Shown in pieces: positions 1 to 10,194 of a DNA stretch of 64,000 nucleotides. Within the stretch, counting starts at the first letter, position 1, and each line of letters starts with the position of its first letter. The position numbers and the translations under genes were made by a program. Source of the DNA: Dulcicalothrix desertica PCC 7102 (GTDB taxonomy: Bacteria > Cyanobacteriota > Cyanobacteriia > Cyanobacteriales > Nostocaceae); assembly GCF_003991905.1 (NCBI RefSeq), contig NZ_RSCL01000014.1:124001-188000 (forward strand), read 5' to 3'. The notes beneath the pieces are model-generated. The model saw nothing but the letters and a program-made list of their open reading frames with translations, was not told the origin of the DNA and ran no database searches.

Positions 1-89
1 CCAAATAAACTGGGAAGAAAACAGGCAATTTTTTTTGTCTTCATAGCTTTACTCACAAGATATTACTAAACTTTTATTTATTGAAAATA

Positions 90-1241
90 TTATGAAATTA
101 TGTCTTTGAGGTTATATTTATATTTTTCAAGCAAAACTAATTTAAATAAATTTTCCCATTCACTTAATATTTTTTCTATACTAAAGCGTTCCGTTACCTC
201 TGGTGCGTAAGTGCTTAAACGTTGTCTAATTGTTTCATCAGACATTAAATGATCCATAGTTTTTGCCAACGATAAGACATCTTCGCTCGGTACTAAAATT
301 CCATCTATACCATCACGAATAATTTCTCTGGGTCCGCTGTGACAATCAGTTGAAATTACAGGTAATCCACAAGCCATTGCTTCACCAAGAGCCATTGGAA
401 AAGCCTCATGTCGGGAAGACATGACAAATAATTTTGCTCTCTTTAAAATTGCAAATGGATTGTTTATAACCCCTACAAAAACTACTTTACCAGATAAACC
501 TAGATTTTCTTTCATTTCTTCCAACTCGTCATATAGTTCTCCTTTTCCTAATATCAATAGCTGCCAGTCCGGATGAAGATGAGCAATTTTAGCAAAAGCA
601 GATAATAGGATATCAAATCCTTTTTGAGGTAGTAATCTTCCCATTGCTACAACCCATTTTTTTCCTGGGTCAACGTCTCTATTCAGAAAATTAATAATTT
701 CTTTGTTGTCTTGTTTGTTTGGCAATATAAAAGGATTATAAATGACTGCCCTTTTACTTTTTGCTAGCCAATCGAAAGCACAATCTACTCCCTTACTTAC
801 GCTCACAACTCGATCTGCATAAGGATAAGAAAGACGTCGTAGCAATTCCCATATTCTTCCGTAAGAAAACATTTTTGGGTCTGAGTGTTCCGTTACAAAC
901 ACAGGTAATTTACTATGGAACAAAGAAACTATTGTGAGGATATTTGTTGATGTTAAGTGTGAAAGAACTATATCTGGTTTAGTAGAAATTATAGCTTGTC
1001 TTAACTTGATTAAACGGTGCAAATTGTTGTAAAGAGCTTGAAAGATATTTATAGAATCACTCATAATCCCTAAAGCGACCCTAATTACACCCTCTGGCAA
1101 GCTGTAAAAATCTGTCTCTCTCCCGTAAAGCGTGATTACTGTGACTTTATGTCCCCTGTCAATTAATCCTTTTGCAATTAATACTACAACTCTTTCTGCT
1201 CCACCACTATATAGCGCTGATACTACTAATGTAATATTCAT
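90..1241 (-). CDS. Family 4 (GT-B) glycosyltransferase
   Basis: A 383-residue protein with the two-domain pattern of retaining GT4 glycosyltransferases, which transfer a sugar from a nucleotide donor to a lipid-linked or polysaccharide acceptor at the cytoplasmic face. The N-terminal acceptor domain has the glycine-rich loop SGGAERVV (residues 12-19). The C-terminal donor domain starts near GRLLPQKGFDILL and carries the E-x7-E motif in HEAFPMALGEAMACGLPVIS. The ATG shares an ATGA overlap with the stop of the upstream flippase gene, so the two are translationally coupled. With the epimerase/dehydratase further upstream this looks like an exopolysaccharide or lipopolysaccharide operon. Donor and acceptor sugars cannot be read from sequence. 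Confidence 0.9.
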   Translation of the reverse strand: MNITLVVSALYSGGAERVVVLIAKGLIDRGHKVTVITLYGRETDFYSLPEGVIRVALGIMSDSINIFQALYNNLHRLIKLRQAIISTKPDIVLSHLTSTNILTIVSLFHSKLPVFVTEHSDPKMFSYGRIWELLRRLSYPYADRVVSVSKGVDCAFDWLAKSKRAVIYNPFILPNKQDNKEIINFLNRDVDPGKKWVVAMGRLLPQKGFDILLSAFAKIAHLHPDWQLLILGKGELYDELEEMKENLGLSGKVVFVGVINNPFAILKRAKLFVMSSRHEAFPMALGEAMACGLPVISTDCHSGPREIIRDGIDGILVPSEDVLSLAKTMDHLMSDETIRQRLSTYAPEVTERFSIEKILSEWENLFKLVLLEKYKYNLKDIIS

Positions 1242-2617
1242 AAATTTACCTCACTTTTACTATTACTAGTGATTTCTTTCAAATACTTAAAAGAGAATAA
1301 GAGTAAAAAAATAAATGACACTAAATAAACAATACTAGTTGATAGAGCAATACCTTGAATACCGAAGAAATGCATTAATGTATAATTACCTATCACATTA
1401 ACTATTAAGTTTAAAGCAGAACCCCACATTAAAATACGATTTTTTTTGATAGAAATTATTAATTGAACTAGAAAAACTGCTCCAACATAGAAAGGAATTT
1501 GCAAGGCATAACAATTCTGAATTTGGGATACTAATTGAGTATCTTCCGGTGTAAATGAACCTCTCTGTAAAAGTAATTTTACTATTGTCTCAGAAGCCAA
1601 TAATAATAATGCCGTAAATGGCAAAGTCACAAGAAATATTAACCTTAGATAATGCTTTAGTGTGTGTAAAACACCTTGCCAATCATGGTGAGCAACCATT
1701 TTAGAAAAATAGGGAGTTACTGCGGTATTTAGCGCTGTGGTAGTTAAGAATATTGGCAATACAACCACCTTATCCGCATAATTCAGTGCTGCTACACTTC
1801 CTGGAGCTAGCATTGCTGCCATTGACTGGTCTACTATACCAGTACTACACATTAAAAAAGCAGCAGTAACAGATGGTAAATATTGAGCAACTACTTGACG
1901 CAAGTTTTTACTAAAACCATGCCATTTTGGTAGTACCGAAATCCCCTGCCTTTTAAGTTCTAGCCCCAAAATTATGATCTCTAATGTCGTACCGCCAAGT
2001 AACCCGGCAACTAAGGAAAAGGTTTTCCAAGACTCTAAACTTAGTAGGAATACTATAGTTGCTGCTGGTGTTAGTGTTGGAGTAAAAGCTGAAAGAGCAA
2101 AACGCTCTCTCGCATTCAAAATGGAACTAAAAATTATGATACAACCACTAATTAAAACAAATGGCGATACTGCATAAATTAAATGAAAAGTCAGTTCTGT
2201 TTTTTGTGTATTAAAACCTTTCGTAATTAAAGGTACATAGATTGGCGCAGCTACTACTATTAAAATAGCCGTAATAACTAATAGCGACAATGCTAGAGAC
2301 ATAGCTCCAGATAACAAAGATTGAGCTGACTTTTTGCCTTCTTTTTCCAAAACTTGAATGTATGTTGGTACTAAGGCTTCATTTAATGCTCCTGCAACAA
2401 TATTAATGATAAAAAAAGGAACCATTATAGCAATAAAGTAAGCATCTAATTCATCACCAGTACCAAATTTCCAGGCAACTACTAATTCTTTAAGAACAGC
2501 TATCCCTTTGCTAAATCCAACTCCTAGACCAACAGTAATTGCTGCACCGAGTATTTTTCTATTAGTTGAACCAGTTGTCAGTCTATTCCATAAACTCAGT
2601 ATTTTTGTTAGATACAT
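1238..2617 (-). CDS. murJ: MurJ/MviN-type lipid-linked oligosaccharide flippase
   Basis: A 459-residue polytopic membrane protein of the MOP superfamily, MurJ branch. Visible signatures are an early glycine-rich helix with 'GFSKGIAVLKELVVAWKFG', the segment 'DELDAYFIA', and 'NEALVPTYIQVLEKEG', all typical of MviN proteins. It is shorter than housekeeping MurJ (usually above 500 residues). Its position between a CapD-like dehydratase and a GT4 transferase suggests that it flips the lipid-linked repeat unit of a surface polysaccharide rather than lipid II, but this is inference. Its TGA stop overlaps the ATG of the downstream glycosyltransferase by four bases (ATGA). The gap to the upstream dehydratase stop is about 30 bp, so one transcript is likely. 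Confidence 0.85.
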   Translation of the reverse strand: MYLTKILSLWNRLTTGSTNRKILGAAITVGLGVGFSKGIAVLKELVVAWKFGTGDELDAYFIAIMVPFFIINIVAGALNEALVPTYIQVLEKEGKKSAQSLLSGAMSLALSLLVITAILIVVAAPIYVPLITKGFNTQKTELTFHLIYAVSPFVLISGCIIIFSSILNARERFALSAFTPTLTPAATIVFLLSLESWKTFSLVAGLLGGTTLEIIILGLELKRQGISVLPKWHGFSKNLRQVVAQYLPSVTAAFLMCSTGIVDQSMAAMLAPGSVAALNYADKVVVLPIFLTTTALNTAVTPYFSKMVAHHDWQGVLHTLKHYLRLIFLVTLPFTALLLLASETIVKLLLQRGSFTPEDTQLVSQIQNCYALQIPFYVGAVFLVQLIISIKKNRILMWGSALNLIVNVIGNYTLMHFFGIQGIALSTSIVYLVSFIFLLLFSFKYLKEITSNSKSEVNL

Positions 2618-2646
2618 GATGCTCTATATATTTGACTCAAGCTACT

Positions 2647-4689
2647 TTAAGCACTTTTTGCCTCTGTTCTCGGATACTTATTAATATTATTTAACGGTAC
2701 CTTGTCATTAGCTGAAACATCGACTTGTGGATTGTTGTCCAAATACTTAGGTTTATAACCCGGCGCCACCTGTTCAAGCAAAAACATAATAGAATTAGCA
2801 TCATTCTTAGCAGCAGCTTGGCAAAGTGCATTCACAGCAGTATTCAAATTATCAGGAATTATTTGACTTGCATTCTTCACCATGAATAGCTTTTCATGCT
2901 CTGTAGGGTCATACTCTTCACCTTCTATAAACAACTCCTCAAATAACTTCTCTCCCGGTCGCAACCCTGTAAACACAATATCAATATCTTTATTGACCTC
3001 ATATCCCGACAACCTAATTAACTCCTCTGCTAAGTCTACAATTTTCACTGGTTGACCCATATTTAACATCAAAACTTCACCTCCTCTACCAAGTACTGCT
3101 GCTTGCAACACTAATTGCACCGCTTCAGGAATGGTCATGAAGTAACGACATATATCTGGATGAGTAACTGTTATAGGACCACCTGCGGCAATTTGTTTCT
3201 TAAATGTAGGAACAACACTGCCACGACTTCCTAATACATTACCAAAACGCACTGCTACATAAGGCTTTCCACTTTGCTTCGCTGCTTGCAATACCAACAT
3301 CTCAGCCACTCGCTTACTGGCGCCCATCACATTAGTAGGGTTCACAGCTTTATCAGTGGATATCATTACAAAGTGATTAACATTATATTTCAAAGCTAAT
3401 TCAACTAAGTTTCTAGTACCCACAACATTATTACTTACCGCTTCAGCAGGATTAACTTCCATTAGAGGTACGTGCTTGTGTGCAGCAGCATGGAAAACTA
3501 CATCCGGCTGATGACGCTCAAAGGCGTGCTGTAAACGGTCTCGGAAGCGAATATCTGCGATAAACGCCGATAAACGTGGGTTATAACGTAAACTTTTACT
3601 TTCCTCTTTGAGTAGTTGAATTACCTGCTCAAGCTCCTGCTGAATGTTGAATACCGAATTCTCACCATGTCCAACTAATATAATTTCACTAGGACGACAT
3701 TTAAGAATTTGACGACATAATTCACTACCTATCGAACCTCCGGCGCCTGTAATTAGAACCTTTTTGCCTCGAATAAACTTTGCAACACGCTCAGTTTCAG
3801 TTTGGACAGGTTCACGACGTAGCAAGTCTTCAATTCTGACATCGCGAATGCTTTCAACGCGAACACGACCATTCAAAATCTCATTAAGTCCAGGTACTGT
3901 ACTGGTTTGAATATTAGCCTTTTTACAAATATCAACAACATCTCGAATTACTTGCCCTGCAACACTTGGCATCGCAATAATCGCTCTACGAGCATACAGT
4001 CTTTTAGCCGCTTCAGGAATCACACTTCGGGCGCCGACAACACTCACACCGCGAATGCGTGTATTTAACTTTTGTGGGTCATCATCAATAAAAGCAACCG
4101 GACGCAAACCAAGATGAGGATTACGCTGCATCTCTTGCACTAAAGACACTCCAGCATTTCCGGCGCCGATAACTATAACACGCTCCTCTAAATCAAAACT
4201 AGCACGTCGCTGTTGAAGACGTTCAGTGACTCTAAAACTAAAGCGAAGTCCACCAATCATCAGACATGTAAGCAATCCATCAATGAATGGTAGTGACTCT
4301 GGTAGTCCATTTACAGTTGCTGGCAAAACAAATATCAAAGTATCAAATAGTATTACCTGAACAATTACTGCCGCAGTTGTAAGAACACCTACATATACCA
4401 GTTCCTCAATACTCGCATAGCGCCAATAGCGACGATAAAATCCAAAGCTCCAAAAAACAGCTATTTTAATTACTAAAAATAGCCCTGTTGCTATCGGTAA
4501 ACTTTCTGCATACGATTTTATATCAATTTTTCCGTCTAGACGCAAAAGTAATGCTAGTAACGGCGTTATGGAAAATATTAATACGTCAACAACAAATAAA
4601 TCACGATTGCGTAGCTTTAGCAACAGTTTTGAAACTATATTTAAAGTATTTTTGACTAACCAGTGAGAAACGAAAAATAAAATGTTCAT
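2647..4689 (-). CDS. Membrane-anchored nucleoside-diphosphate-sugar epimerase/dehydratase (CapD/WbpM/PglF family)
   Basis: A 680-residue protein of the polysaccharide biosynthesis SDR family, which typically acts as a UDP-GlcNAc 4,6-dehydratase. The first 160 or so residues form four hydrophobic segments. Next comes a CoA-binding/Rossmann-like domain (VIVIGAGNAGVSL), then the catalytic extended SDR domain starting at KKVLITGAGGSIGSEL. The active-site stretch STDKAVNPTNVMGASKR has the Met-x3-Lys variant seen in this family. I chose the ATG at 4689, preceded by AGAAGGA; the reading frame stays open for 16 further codons upstream but those look non-coding. It is the first gene of the operon with the flippase and glycosyltransferase. 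Confidence 0.92.
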   Translation of the reverse strand: MNILFFVSHWLVKNTLNIVSKLLLKLRNRDLFVVDVLIFSITPLLALLLRLDGKIDIKSYAESLPIATGLFLVIKIAVFWSFGFYRRYWRYASIEELVYVGVLTTAAVIVQVILFDTLIFVLPATVNGLPESLPFIDGLLTCLMIGGLRFSFRVTERLQQRRASFDLEERVIVIGAGNAGVSLVQEMQRNPHLGLRPVAFIDDDPQKLNTRIRGVSVVGARSVIPEAAKRLYARRAIIAMPSVAGQVIRDVVDICKKANIQTSTVPGLNEILNGRVRVESIRDVRIEDLLRREPVQTETERVAKFIRGKKVLITGAGGSIGSELCRQILKCRPSEIILVGHGENSVFNIQQELEQVIQLLKEESKSLRYNPRLSAFIADIRFRDRLQHAFERHQPDVVFHAAAHKHVPLMEVNPAEAVSNNVVGTRNLVELALKYNVNHFVMISTDKAVNPTNVMGASKRVAEMLVLQAAKQSGKPYVAVRFGNVLGSRGSVVPTFKKQIAAGGPITVTHPDICRYFMTIPEAVQLVLQAAVLGRGGEVLMLNMGQPVKIVDLAEELIRLSGYEVNKDIDIVFTGLRPGEKLFEELFIEGEEYDPTEHEKLFMVKNASQIIPDNLNTAVNALCQAAAKNDANSIMFLLEQVAPGYKPKYLDNNPQVDVSANDKVPLNNINKYPRTEAKSA

Positions 4690-4737
4690 ATCCGTCCAGT
4701 CCTTCTGGGAAAATCCGCACGCACTTCCACGAAACAC

Positions 4738-5772
4738 ACGTTCATAAACATATGTTCAAGCTAAGTGCGCTAGTATAACTAACCGTTTGGTAGCAAACTT
4801 TGTAGTTGTAAAACTTACACAATTAAAACTCGACTAGTTATTAAAACTTAGCCCATTGATATGCATTTAAAATTGATTTAAGTGCCTATGCAAGCTATTC
4901 TAAAGCTGCATCGTTACAAATACTAAAGCAGCTATATTCTAGTAGATGGGTAGATAACCTGCACTCAAAAACTTAAAAAAACAGGGTTTCTAAGCAAAAT
5001 CGTCGATTTTATTACAATATCTCAACTCAGAAACCGGGTTTCTAGACTTTTGTTACTTTTATGTGTTGTATTTAAAACGAACATATGATTATGCACCCTC
5101 AGACACTACACCTTTCTTAAGTGATAATACTTAAAAAAATACTTTTCAAACATGCTTTTACTAGTTTCTGTCACCGACACTAATCATGAACTAATGTAAT
5201 TACGACAGATACCTCAAAACTAAAATGCTCTGAGTTCTAATTTATTTGTACCAAGCAAACGTTCAGAAGTCGTAATTAACGCTTAACTGTCCCCACTGCC
5301 TATGAGTGAGAACTGAGATAGCTAGAACGCTACTTGGTATGGAAAGCTAACACCCAAACATTGCGCTTTGTTAAGCTTTGTTCTGTGTCTTAATCTTTCC
5401 TATTTTTTTGTAACAGTTTTATCTAAATCAAGTGTGCCATTTTGGCATAACTTTTATGAATGGTGTCTTACTCCTCTAAGCAAAAACTACACATCAACTA
5501 ATATCAGGTTACAAAAAATCATATTATCTTTAAGACTCTTATAGCTTTACAACCTCATACGGTTAAAAAATTAGTAATATTAATTACGTGTATCTGTCTA
5601 AAGCAAGATATAAAATGCAAAATTAAAATAAAAACTCACCAATCATAAATTAACAAAACCACACAAGTAAAAATTATGACTCCAATAAATAAAGCTAATC
5701 ATTGCAGAATACCATTTTGAATCTAAACAGCATTCCACAATGAAACGTTCAATATATTCAGTATTTACTTGC
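4738..5772. other. Gene-poor intergenic stretch of about 1 kb
   Basis: No convincing coding region on either strand. It is very AT-rich and lies downstream of ilvN and upstream of the sugar dehydratase, both on the minus strand, so it should hold the operon promoter near 4700-4800. The only clear structure is one copy of the dispersed AGAAACC element at about 4983-5043. No tRNA or recognised small RNA was seen. Confidence 0.5.
4983..5043. repeat. Dispersed ~66-bp AGAAACC palindromic element, copy A (one end degenerate)
   Basis: The right end is the 15-bp near-palindrome AGAAACCGGGTTTCT at 5029-5043. The left end is a shortened AGGGTTTCT at 4983-4991. Internal sequence is AT-rich. Size and end structure match the other copies in this window (9413, 20788, 28142, 28239, 58037, 62073). 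Confidence 0.7.
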
Positions 5773-6291
5773 CTAAACTTTAGCTTCTAATGACTTTAAC
5801 AACTCCGTGTTCACACCAGATTCACGAGTCAGAACTATTTTGCCAGTACGTGCGATTTCCCTAAGCCCAAATTTTTGCAATACTTGTACTATCGCGACCA
5901 TCTTACCAGGGTCGCCTACAACCTCTAAAGTCAGCGAATCCTCAGCAACGTCCACAACTCGCGCACGAAATATCTGAGAAAGCTCAACAATTTCTGAGCG
6001 GTTACTACTTGTTGCATTAACTTTCAGCAACATTAGCTCGCGTTCAACGCAAGGAGTTTCTGTAATATCCTGAACTTTCAGAACATTAATCAACTTATAA
6101 AGCTGTTTGGTTAGTTGCTCAATAATACGGTCATCACCAGGTACAACCATCGTAATTCGGGAAACACCCGATTGTTCGGCAGGCCCAACAGCGAGACTTT
6201 CGATATTAAAACCACGACGCGCAAATAAACCTGATATACGGGAAAGGACTCCCGCTTCGTCTTCAACTAGTACGGAAAGTGTATGTTTCAT
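5773..6291 (-). CDS. ilvN: Acetolactate synthase small (regulatory) subunit
   Basis: A 172-residue regulatory subunit of acetohydroxyacid synthase, the first common step of branched-chain amino acid synthesis. The N-terminal ACT domain starts [19 protein letters not shown] and continues with [13 protein letters not shown], which matches IlvH/IlvN proteins closely; the valine-binding ACT fold normally lies here. The C-terminal half has [13 protein letters not shown] use the ATG at 6291 because family members begin exactly there. A TTG-started extension to 6309 is possible but unsupported. No strong Shine-Dalgarno is visible. It is a single gene downstream of mobA, separated by about 70 bp. Confidence 0.95.
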   Translation of the reverse strand: MKHTLSVLVEDEAGVLSRISGLFARRGFNIESLAVGPAEQSGVSRITMVVPGDDRIIEQLTKQLYKLINVLKVQDITETPCVERELMLLKVNATSSNRSEIVELSQIFRARVVDVAEDSLTLEVVGDPGKMVAIVQVLQKFGLREIARTGKIVLTRESGVNTELLKSLEAKV

Positions 6292-6362
6292 GGTAGGCAG
6301 CGGCAGCAACCTTAAAGATAAATTAAAGTTTAGATAATAATTGTAAACTTAAAGATGTTTCC

Positions 6363-6977
6363 CTACAATAAACGGCGCCGTAAATCTTCAGGTGTATTGC
6401 AGTTAAAAAACATATCTGTACTACAGTCAGGCAAAATATCAACAGTATTTTGGTCTAACCATTGCTGAAACGAACGTCCGCCTTCACTAATATATTTATT
6501 AAGTCCCAATAAACAACTTTTGCGATAAAAACCACACAAAGGTTCCCACCCTTTTTCATGCTTCGCCAAAACTGCAATTGCTTCTGCCCTACTATTCTCC
6601 AATCCTTCGATCCACCCTTGTAACACTTCCACCTCTAAATTAGGTAAGTCACAAGCTAAAAGTAACACCCACTCCGGATCAACATTCACTTCTGCTAAAG
6701 CTTGAGCAAAACCTATCAAAGGGCCATGTGTTTCTACTTGTTTAACATCATCACCCTCATAACGCGCCTCACGAATAAACTGACAACCCACTGGCAACAA
6801 ATCTTCATAACGTTCTTGCCAAGGAGTAACTACATAAACATTATCAGCACAAGCTACAGCAACTTGATAAACTCGTAATAGCAAATGCGCCCCATCCACG
6901 CGGAGCATCGCTTTATCTTGCCCCATGCGCGAACTTTTTCCACCCGCCAATATAATCGCAATTACTTTTTCACTCAT
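6363..6977 (-). CDS. mobA: Molybdenum cofactor guanylyltransferase
   Basis: A 204-residue nucleotidyltransferase that links GMP from GTP to molybdopterin to give the Mo-bis-MGD cofactor. The N-terminal signature LAGGKSSRMGQDKAML (residues 10-25) is the nucleotide-binding loop of the MobA family, and the acidic LLACDLPNLE motif is the metal-binding region. The length is typical. It lies 12 bp downstream of the DUF255/thioredoxin-like gene and is probably cotranscribed. The junction is built from three tandem copies of a 9-bp unit (ATCCGTTAC on the plus strand). Confidence 0.92.
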   Translation of the reverse strand: MSEKVIAIILAGGKSSRMGQDKAMLRVDGAHLLLRVYQVAVACADNVYVVTPWQERYEDLLPVGCQFIREARYEGDDVKQVETHGPLIGFAQALAEVNVDPEWVLLLACDLPNLEVEVLQGWIEGLENSRAEAIAVLAKHEKGWEPLCGFYRKSCLLGLNKYISEGGRSFQQWLDQNTVDILPDCSTDMFFNCNTPEDLRRRLL

Positions 6978-7003
6978 CCGTTACATCCGTTACATCCGTT
7001 GCG
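6978..7003. repeat. 9-bp tandem repeat (ATCCGTTAC) at a gene junction
   Basis: Roughly three head-to-tail copies of ATCCGTTAC span the mobA start region and the end of the upstream gene. The last copy supplies the stop codon of that gene (protein end SSQRM). The same unit recurs at about 57004-57021 between ung and the thermonuclease-like gene, so this is a dispersed short tandem repeat. Confidence 0.7.
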
Positions 7004-9056
7004 AACTTTGCTTCACCTGCTTCAACAACTGCTCTATATTATTAGGCGCCGGAAGACATTTTAATCCTTGACAAACCAAACCTACACTACCGGACGGTAA
7101 ATTAGATATTTCAGAAAATACCACCGTAGGTAGATGCTGAGATATTAATAACTCTATCTGATTTGAAGTAGTGCGAATTAAAGTTGAATTCCGATACCAA
7201 TCTAAAGCAGAAAACAAACTAGGACAAGCTTGGGGAGCGCTACTCATTACAGAACTAAAAGCTTGCAAACTTTTTTCTGCTAAATCTAAATAATGTAAAT
7301 TATCAGTAAGCAAAGCAAGACGTACAAGATTTGCAACTGCAACTCCATTCGCTGAAGGAATTGCACTATCTTGGTAATTGCGTTCTCTAATAATCAACTC
7401 GCTTACACTGTCACTAGCTGCATTAAAGTACCCACCCAAGTCAGCACTCCATAAATATTTATTAAATTCCTCTTGCAGCAAAATCGCTGCTTCGAGAAAG
7501 TTATGAGTGCTGAGTGCTAAGTGCTGAGTGTTGTGTAAGTCGAGAAGTGCTTTAATAAAAAAGGCGTAATCTTCTGACTGTGCTGGTAAAGTTGCCTCTC
7601 CTTCATAATTTAAACGGTGCAGGCGCCCATCCACACGCTGATTATTCAAGATAAAATTAGCAGCGTTGGTTGCTAGCTCTAAGTAATCGGGAGAACGAAA
7701 GACTATATAAGCTCTTGCTAGACCTGAAATCATTAAACTATTCCAGGCAACAATCATTTTTGTATCGGTGACAGGAGGAATGCGTCCTTGCCACTCTATA
7801 GTTTTGGCTTCATGATTGTTACGTGCGGGTGTGTAACTTTTTATCTCCTTACTCGCTGCACCGTAACGCGCAATAAATAATTTTTGTAAAGCTGTCTCTA
7901 CTGTATCGCTAAGTTTTATTGCATGGCGCCGCTGCAGTACATTTTTACCTTCAAAATTCCCGTTAGTAGTAAAAGTAAACTGCTGCTGTAATTCCGTTAG
8001 TTCTTCAATAGTGAGTAATTTTTCTAATTCGCTATAACTCCATACGTAAAAGGCGCCTTCTTCTGGTTCTGCTTCGTTTGGACTGGTAAAATTATCAGCG
8101 TCTTGTGCTGCATAAAAGTAACCACTCTTGCCCGTCATTTCTCTTTTTAACCATTCTACAGTCAAAGCAACAGCCCTTTCAAACGCTGGCTCAGTAAATC
8201 CTGCACTCCAGATGTTGGCTAAATACTCGACTATTTGCCCGTTGTCATAAAGCATTTTCTCAAAATGTGGCACCGTCCACGTTGAGTCAACTGTATATCT
8301 GTGAAATCCACCAGCTACATGGTCAAAAATTCCACCCAATGCTAAATCAATAGCGCGCTGTCGGCAACAAGTTTTTGCATCAAAATCTGATTCAAAGTTA
8401 AATCGAGTTCCACGTAATGCTAACTCAGCATAACTAATCATTGGGAAACGATTTCCTGGCTGTTGTGGCGTAATAATTTTTACACTAGTTGCCCAACCTC
8501 GATGTAATAACTCATTATCTTCAGCCTTAGTTACAGAACCTGCATCTAAAACAGCACCTTCAAGTAATGCTTCTAATATAACCGCCTTACGTTTTTGTAA
8601 ATCAGCTTTTTCTGTATCGTAATATTGACGCAGTGCTTGTAAGACTTGTAAAAAACCCGGGCGACCGTAGCGAGGGTCAATAGGAAAGTATGTACCAGCG
8701 TAAAATGGTACTAAGTCTTCTGGTGATAAAAATACATTTAGAGGCCATCCACCTTGACCGCTCATCATTTGTAGCGATTGCATGTAAATACTGTCAAGGT
8801 CGGGACGTTCTTCACGGTCTACCTTAATGGGCAAATAATTCGCATTTATATAAGAGGCAATTTCCAGATTTGAAAAAGCCTCTCCTTCCATAACAGTACA
8901 CCAATGGCAACTTGAGTAACCAATGGAAAGAAATATAGGTTTATTTTGCGATAATGCAGTGGCTAAGGCTTCATCACACCAGTACCACCAATCTATAGGA
9001 TTTTCTGCGTGCTTGCGAAGATAGAGGCTTTTTGCTTGAGCAAGGCGATTAGTCAT
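6990..9056 (-). CDS. DUF255 thioredoxin-fold / YyaL-type protein
   Basis: A 688-residue protein of the widely conserved YyaL/SPATA20 family. Residues 1-150 form a thioredoxin-like DUF255 domain with the motif SIGYSSCHWCTVME, where CHWC is the CxxC pair. The rest resembles an (alpha/alpha)6 barrel of the N-acylglucosamine 2-epimerase type (for example GGFHRYTVDSTWTVPHFEKM). The biochemical function is not established. A heptameric STRR repeat lies inside the gene at 7505-7535 and is read in frame as NTQHLALSTHN, an apparent insertion that stays translatable. It is upstream of mobA in the same direction. Confidence 0.88.
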   Translation of the reverse strand: MTNRLAQAKSLYLRKHAENPIDWWYWCDEALATALSQNKPIFLSIGYSSCHWCTVMEGEAFSNLEIASYINANYLPIKVDREERPDLDSIYMQSLQMMSGQGGWPLNVFLSPEDLVPFYAGTYFPIDPRYGRPGFLQVLQALRQYYDTEKADLQKRKAVILEALLEGAVLDAGSVTKAEDNELLHRGWATSVKIITPQQPGNRFPMISYAELALRGTRFNFESDFDAKTCCRQRAIDLALGGIFDHVAGGFHRYTVDSTWTVPHFEKMLYDNGQIVEYLANIWSAGFTEPAFERAVALTVEWLKREMTGKSGYFYAAQDADNFTSPNEAEPEEGAFYVWSYSELEKLLTIEELTELQQQFTFTTNGNFEGKNVLQRRHAIKLSDTVETALQKLFIARYGAASKEIKSYTPARNNHEAKTIEWQGRIPPVTDTKMIVAWNSLMISGLARAYIVFRSPDYLELATNAANFILNNQRVDGRLHRLNYEGEATLPAQSEDYAFFIKALLDLHNTQHLALSTHNFLEAAILLQEEFNKYLWSADLGGYFNAASDSVSELIIRERNYQDSAIPSANGVAVANLVRLALLTDNLHYLDLAEKSLQAFSSVMSSAPQACPSLFSALDWYRNSTLIRTTSNQIELLISQHLPTVVFSEISNLPSGSVGLVCQGLKCLPAPNNIEQLLKQVKQSSQRM
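7505..7535. repeat. STRR heptamer repeat (GTGCTGA) inside a coding region
   Basis: About four copies of the heptamer GTGCTGA/GTGCTAA lie in the DUF255 gene. The repeat tract is close to a multiple of three and read in frame, adding roughly ten residues between the helices of the barrel. The same heptamer occurs at 24896, 24957, 33499 and 42197-42265. Confidence 0.75.
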
Positions 9057-9110
9057 AGTTTTCGATGCACTTCTATAAGCCTTCTTATTTACTTTAGCGC
9101 AACGAACTAT

Positions 9111-9263
9111 TTATTTAATATATAATGATGTTTGGGCAATTGGCTCAGGTCTTTCTACCAGGGTTGGTGATGTTTTGGTAGGACTTATAGAAGTTGTGCT
9201 TATTGTCGCTAACAATTGAAGCAAACAAGTTGCTACAGCAGCCTGGAAAAGTTTTTCAAACAT
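9111..9263 (-). CDS. Small hypothetical protein (50 aa)
   Basis: A possible 50-residue protein starting at the ATG at 9263, preceded by a purine-rich stretch (CAGAGAGAGAAG). The N-terminal half is hydrophobic (FQAAVATCLLQLLATIS) and could be a membrane anchor. The second half is Ser/Thr/Pro-rich. No family is recognised. It sits in the gap between the DUF255 gene and the divergently oriented clpP. It could be a chance reading frame. Confidence 0.4.
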   Translation of the reverse strand: MFEKLFQAAVATCLLQLLATISTTSISPTKTSPTLVERPEPIAQTSLYIK

Positions 9264-9412
9264 AGCTTCTCTCTCTGGATAGATAGCAGGGGCAGCATGG
9301 GGTACCACATCATAATGCAGCTTGTACTATTTATCTACCTCTTTCGGATGATTAAATCCGGAAAACGATAGTGAAGAAGCTAGTAAAGTTATATATAGTT
9401 AACGTAAAGCCT

Positions 9413-9480
9413 AGAAACCGGGCTTCTACATTACAAATTTTGCTAGAAATGATAGCTTTTGATCAAGAAGCCCGGTTTCT
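9413..9480. repeat. Dispersed AGAAACC palindromic element, copy B
   Basis: 68 bp flanked by AGAAACCGGGCTTCT (9413-9427) and its reverse complement AGAAGCCCGGTTTCT (9466-9480). The compensated change C/G in both ends keeps the pairing, which argues that the folded form is maintained. It lies about 80 bp upstream of clpP, so it could sit in its promoter region or 5' leader. Confidence 0.8.
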
Positions 9481-9562
9481 TTGTTTAGTTGTTCGGTTAA
9501 TTGGACAGCGACACTCGCGTTTAAATCGATAAAATGTACCTAAAATAACTCAATAAAGCTAC

Positions 9563-10171
9563 ATGATTCCTATCGTTATTGAACAATCGGGTCGGGGCGA
9601 GCGCGCCTTTGATATTTACTCACGACTCTTACGTGAGCGGATTATTTTCTTAGGGCAACCGATTGATAGCAATGTGGCTAACCTAATTGTTGCTCAACTT
9701 TTATTTCTGGATGCTGAAGACCCAGAAAAAGATATCTATATGTATATCAACTCTCCCGGTGGCTCAGTGACAGCGGGTATGGGTATATTTGATACAATGA
9801 AGTACATCCGTTCGGACGTGTGTACAATTTGTACAGGACTTGCGGCAAGTATGGGCGCCTTTCTTTTAAGCGCTGGTACTAAAGGTAAGCGTATGAGTCT
9901 GCCTCATTCGCGAATTATGATTCACCAACCTTTAGGTGGTGCCCAAGGTCAAGCAACCGATATAGAAATTCAGGCTAAAGAAATTCTTTACCACAAACGG
10001 CGCCTGAATGAATATCTTGCAGAACATACAGGTAAACCCTACGAGCAAATATCTGAAGACACCGAGCGTGACTTTTTTATGTCACCTGAAGAGTCTAAGG
10101 AATATGGTTTAATCGACGAAGTTATTAACCGTCACTCGGCTGGTAGTCGTCCGATGGCTGTTGTTGCCTAA
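9563..10171 (+). CDS. clpP: ATP-dependent Clp protease proteolytic subunit
   Basis: A 202-residue serine peptidase that forms the tetradecameric proteolytic chamber working with ClpA/C/X chaperones. The catalytic Ser is in [11 protein letters not shown] and the catalytic His in [11 protein letters not shown]; the Asp follows in the C-terminal third. Start [21 protein letters not shown] is standard for cyanobacterial ClpP. It is monocistronic, with a 28-bp perfect palindrome directly downstream. A second, catalytically dead paralogue lies at 28311-28892. Confidence 0.97.
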   Translation: MIPIVIEQSGRGERAFDIYSRLLRERIIFLGQPIDSNVANLIVAQLLFLDAEDPEKDIYMYINSPGGSVTAGMGIFDTMKYIRSDVCTICTGLAASMGAFLLSAGTKGKRMSLPHSRIMIHQPLGGAQGQATDIEIQAKEILYHKRRLNEYLAEHTGKPYEQISEDTERDFFMSPEESKEYGLIDEVINRHSAGSRPMAVVA

Positions 10172-10194
10172 CACAATAACCCATATATATAGAT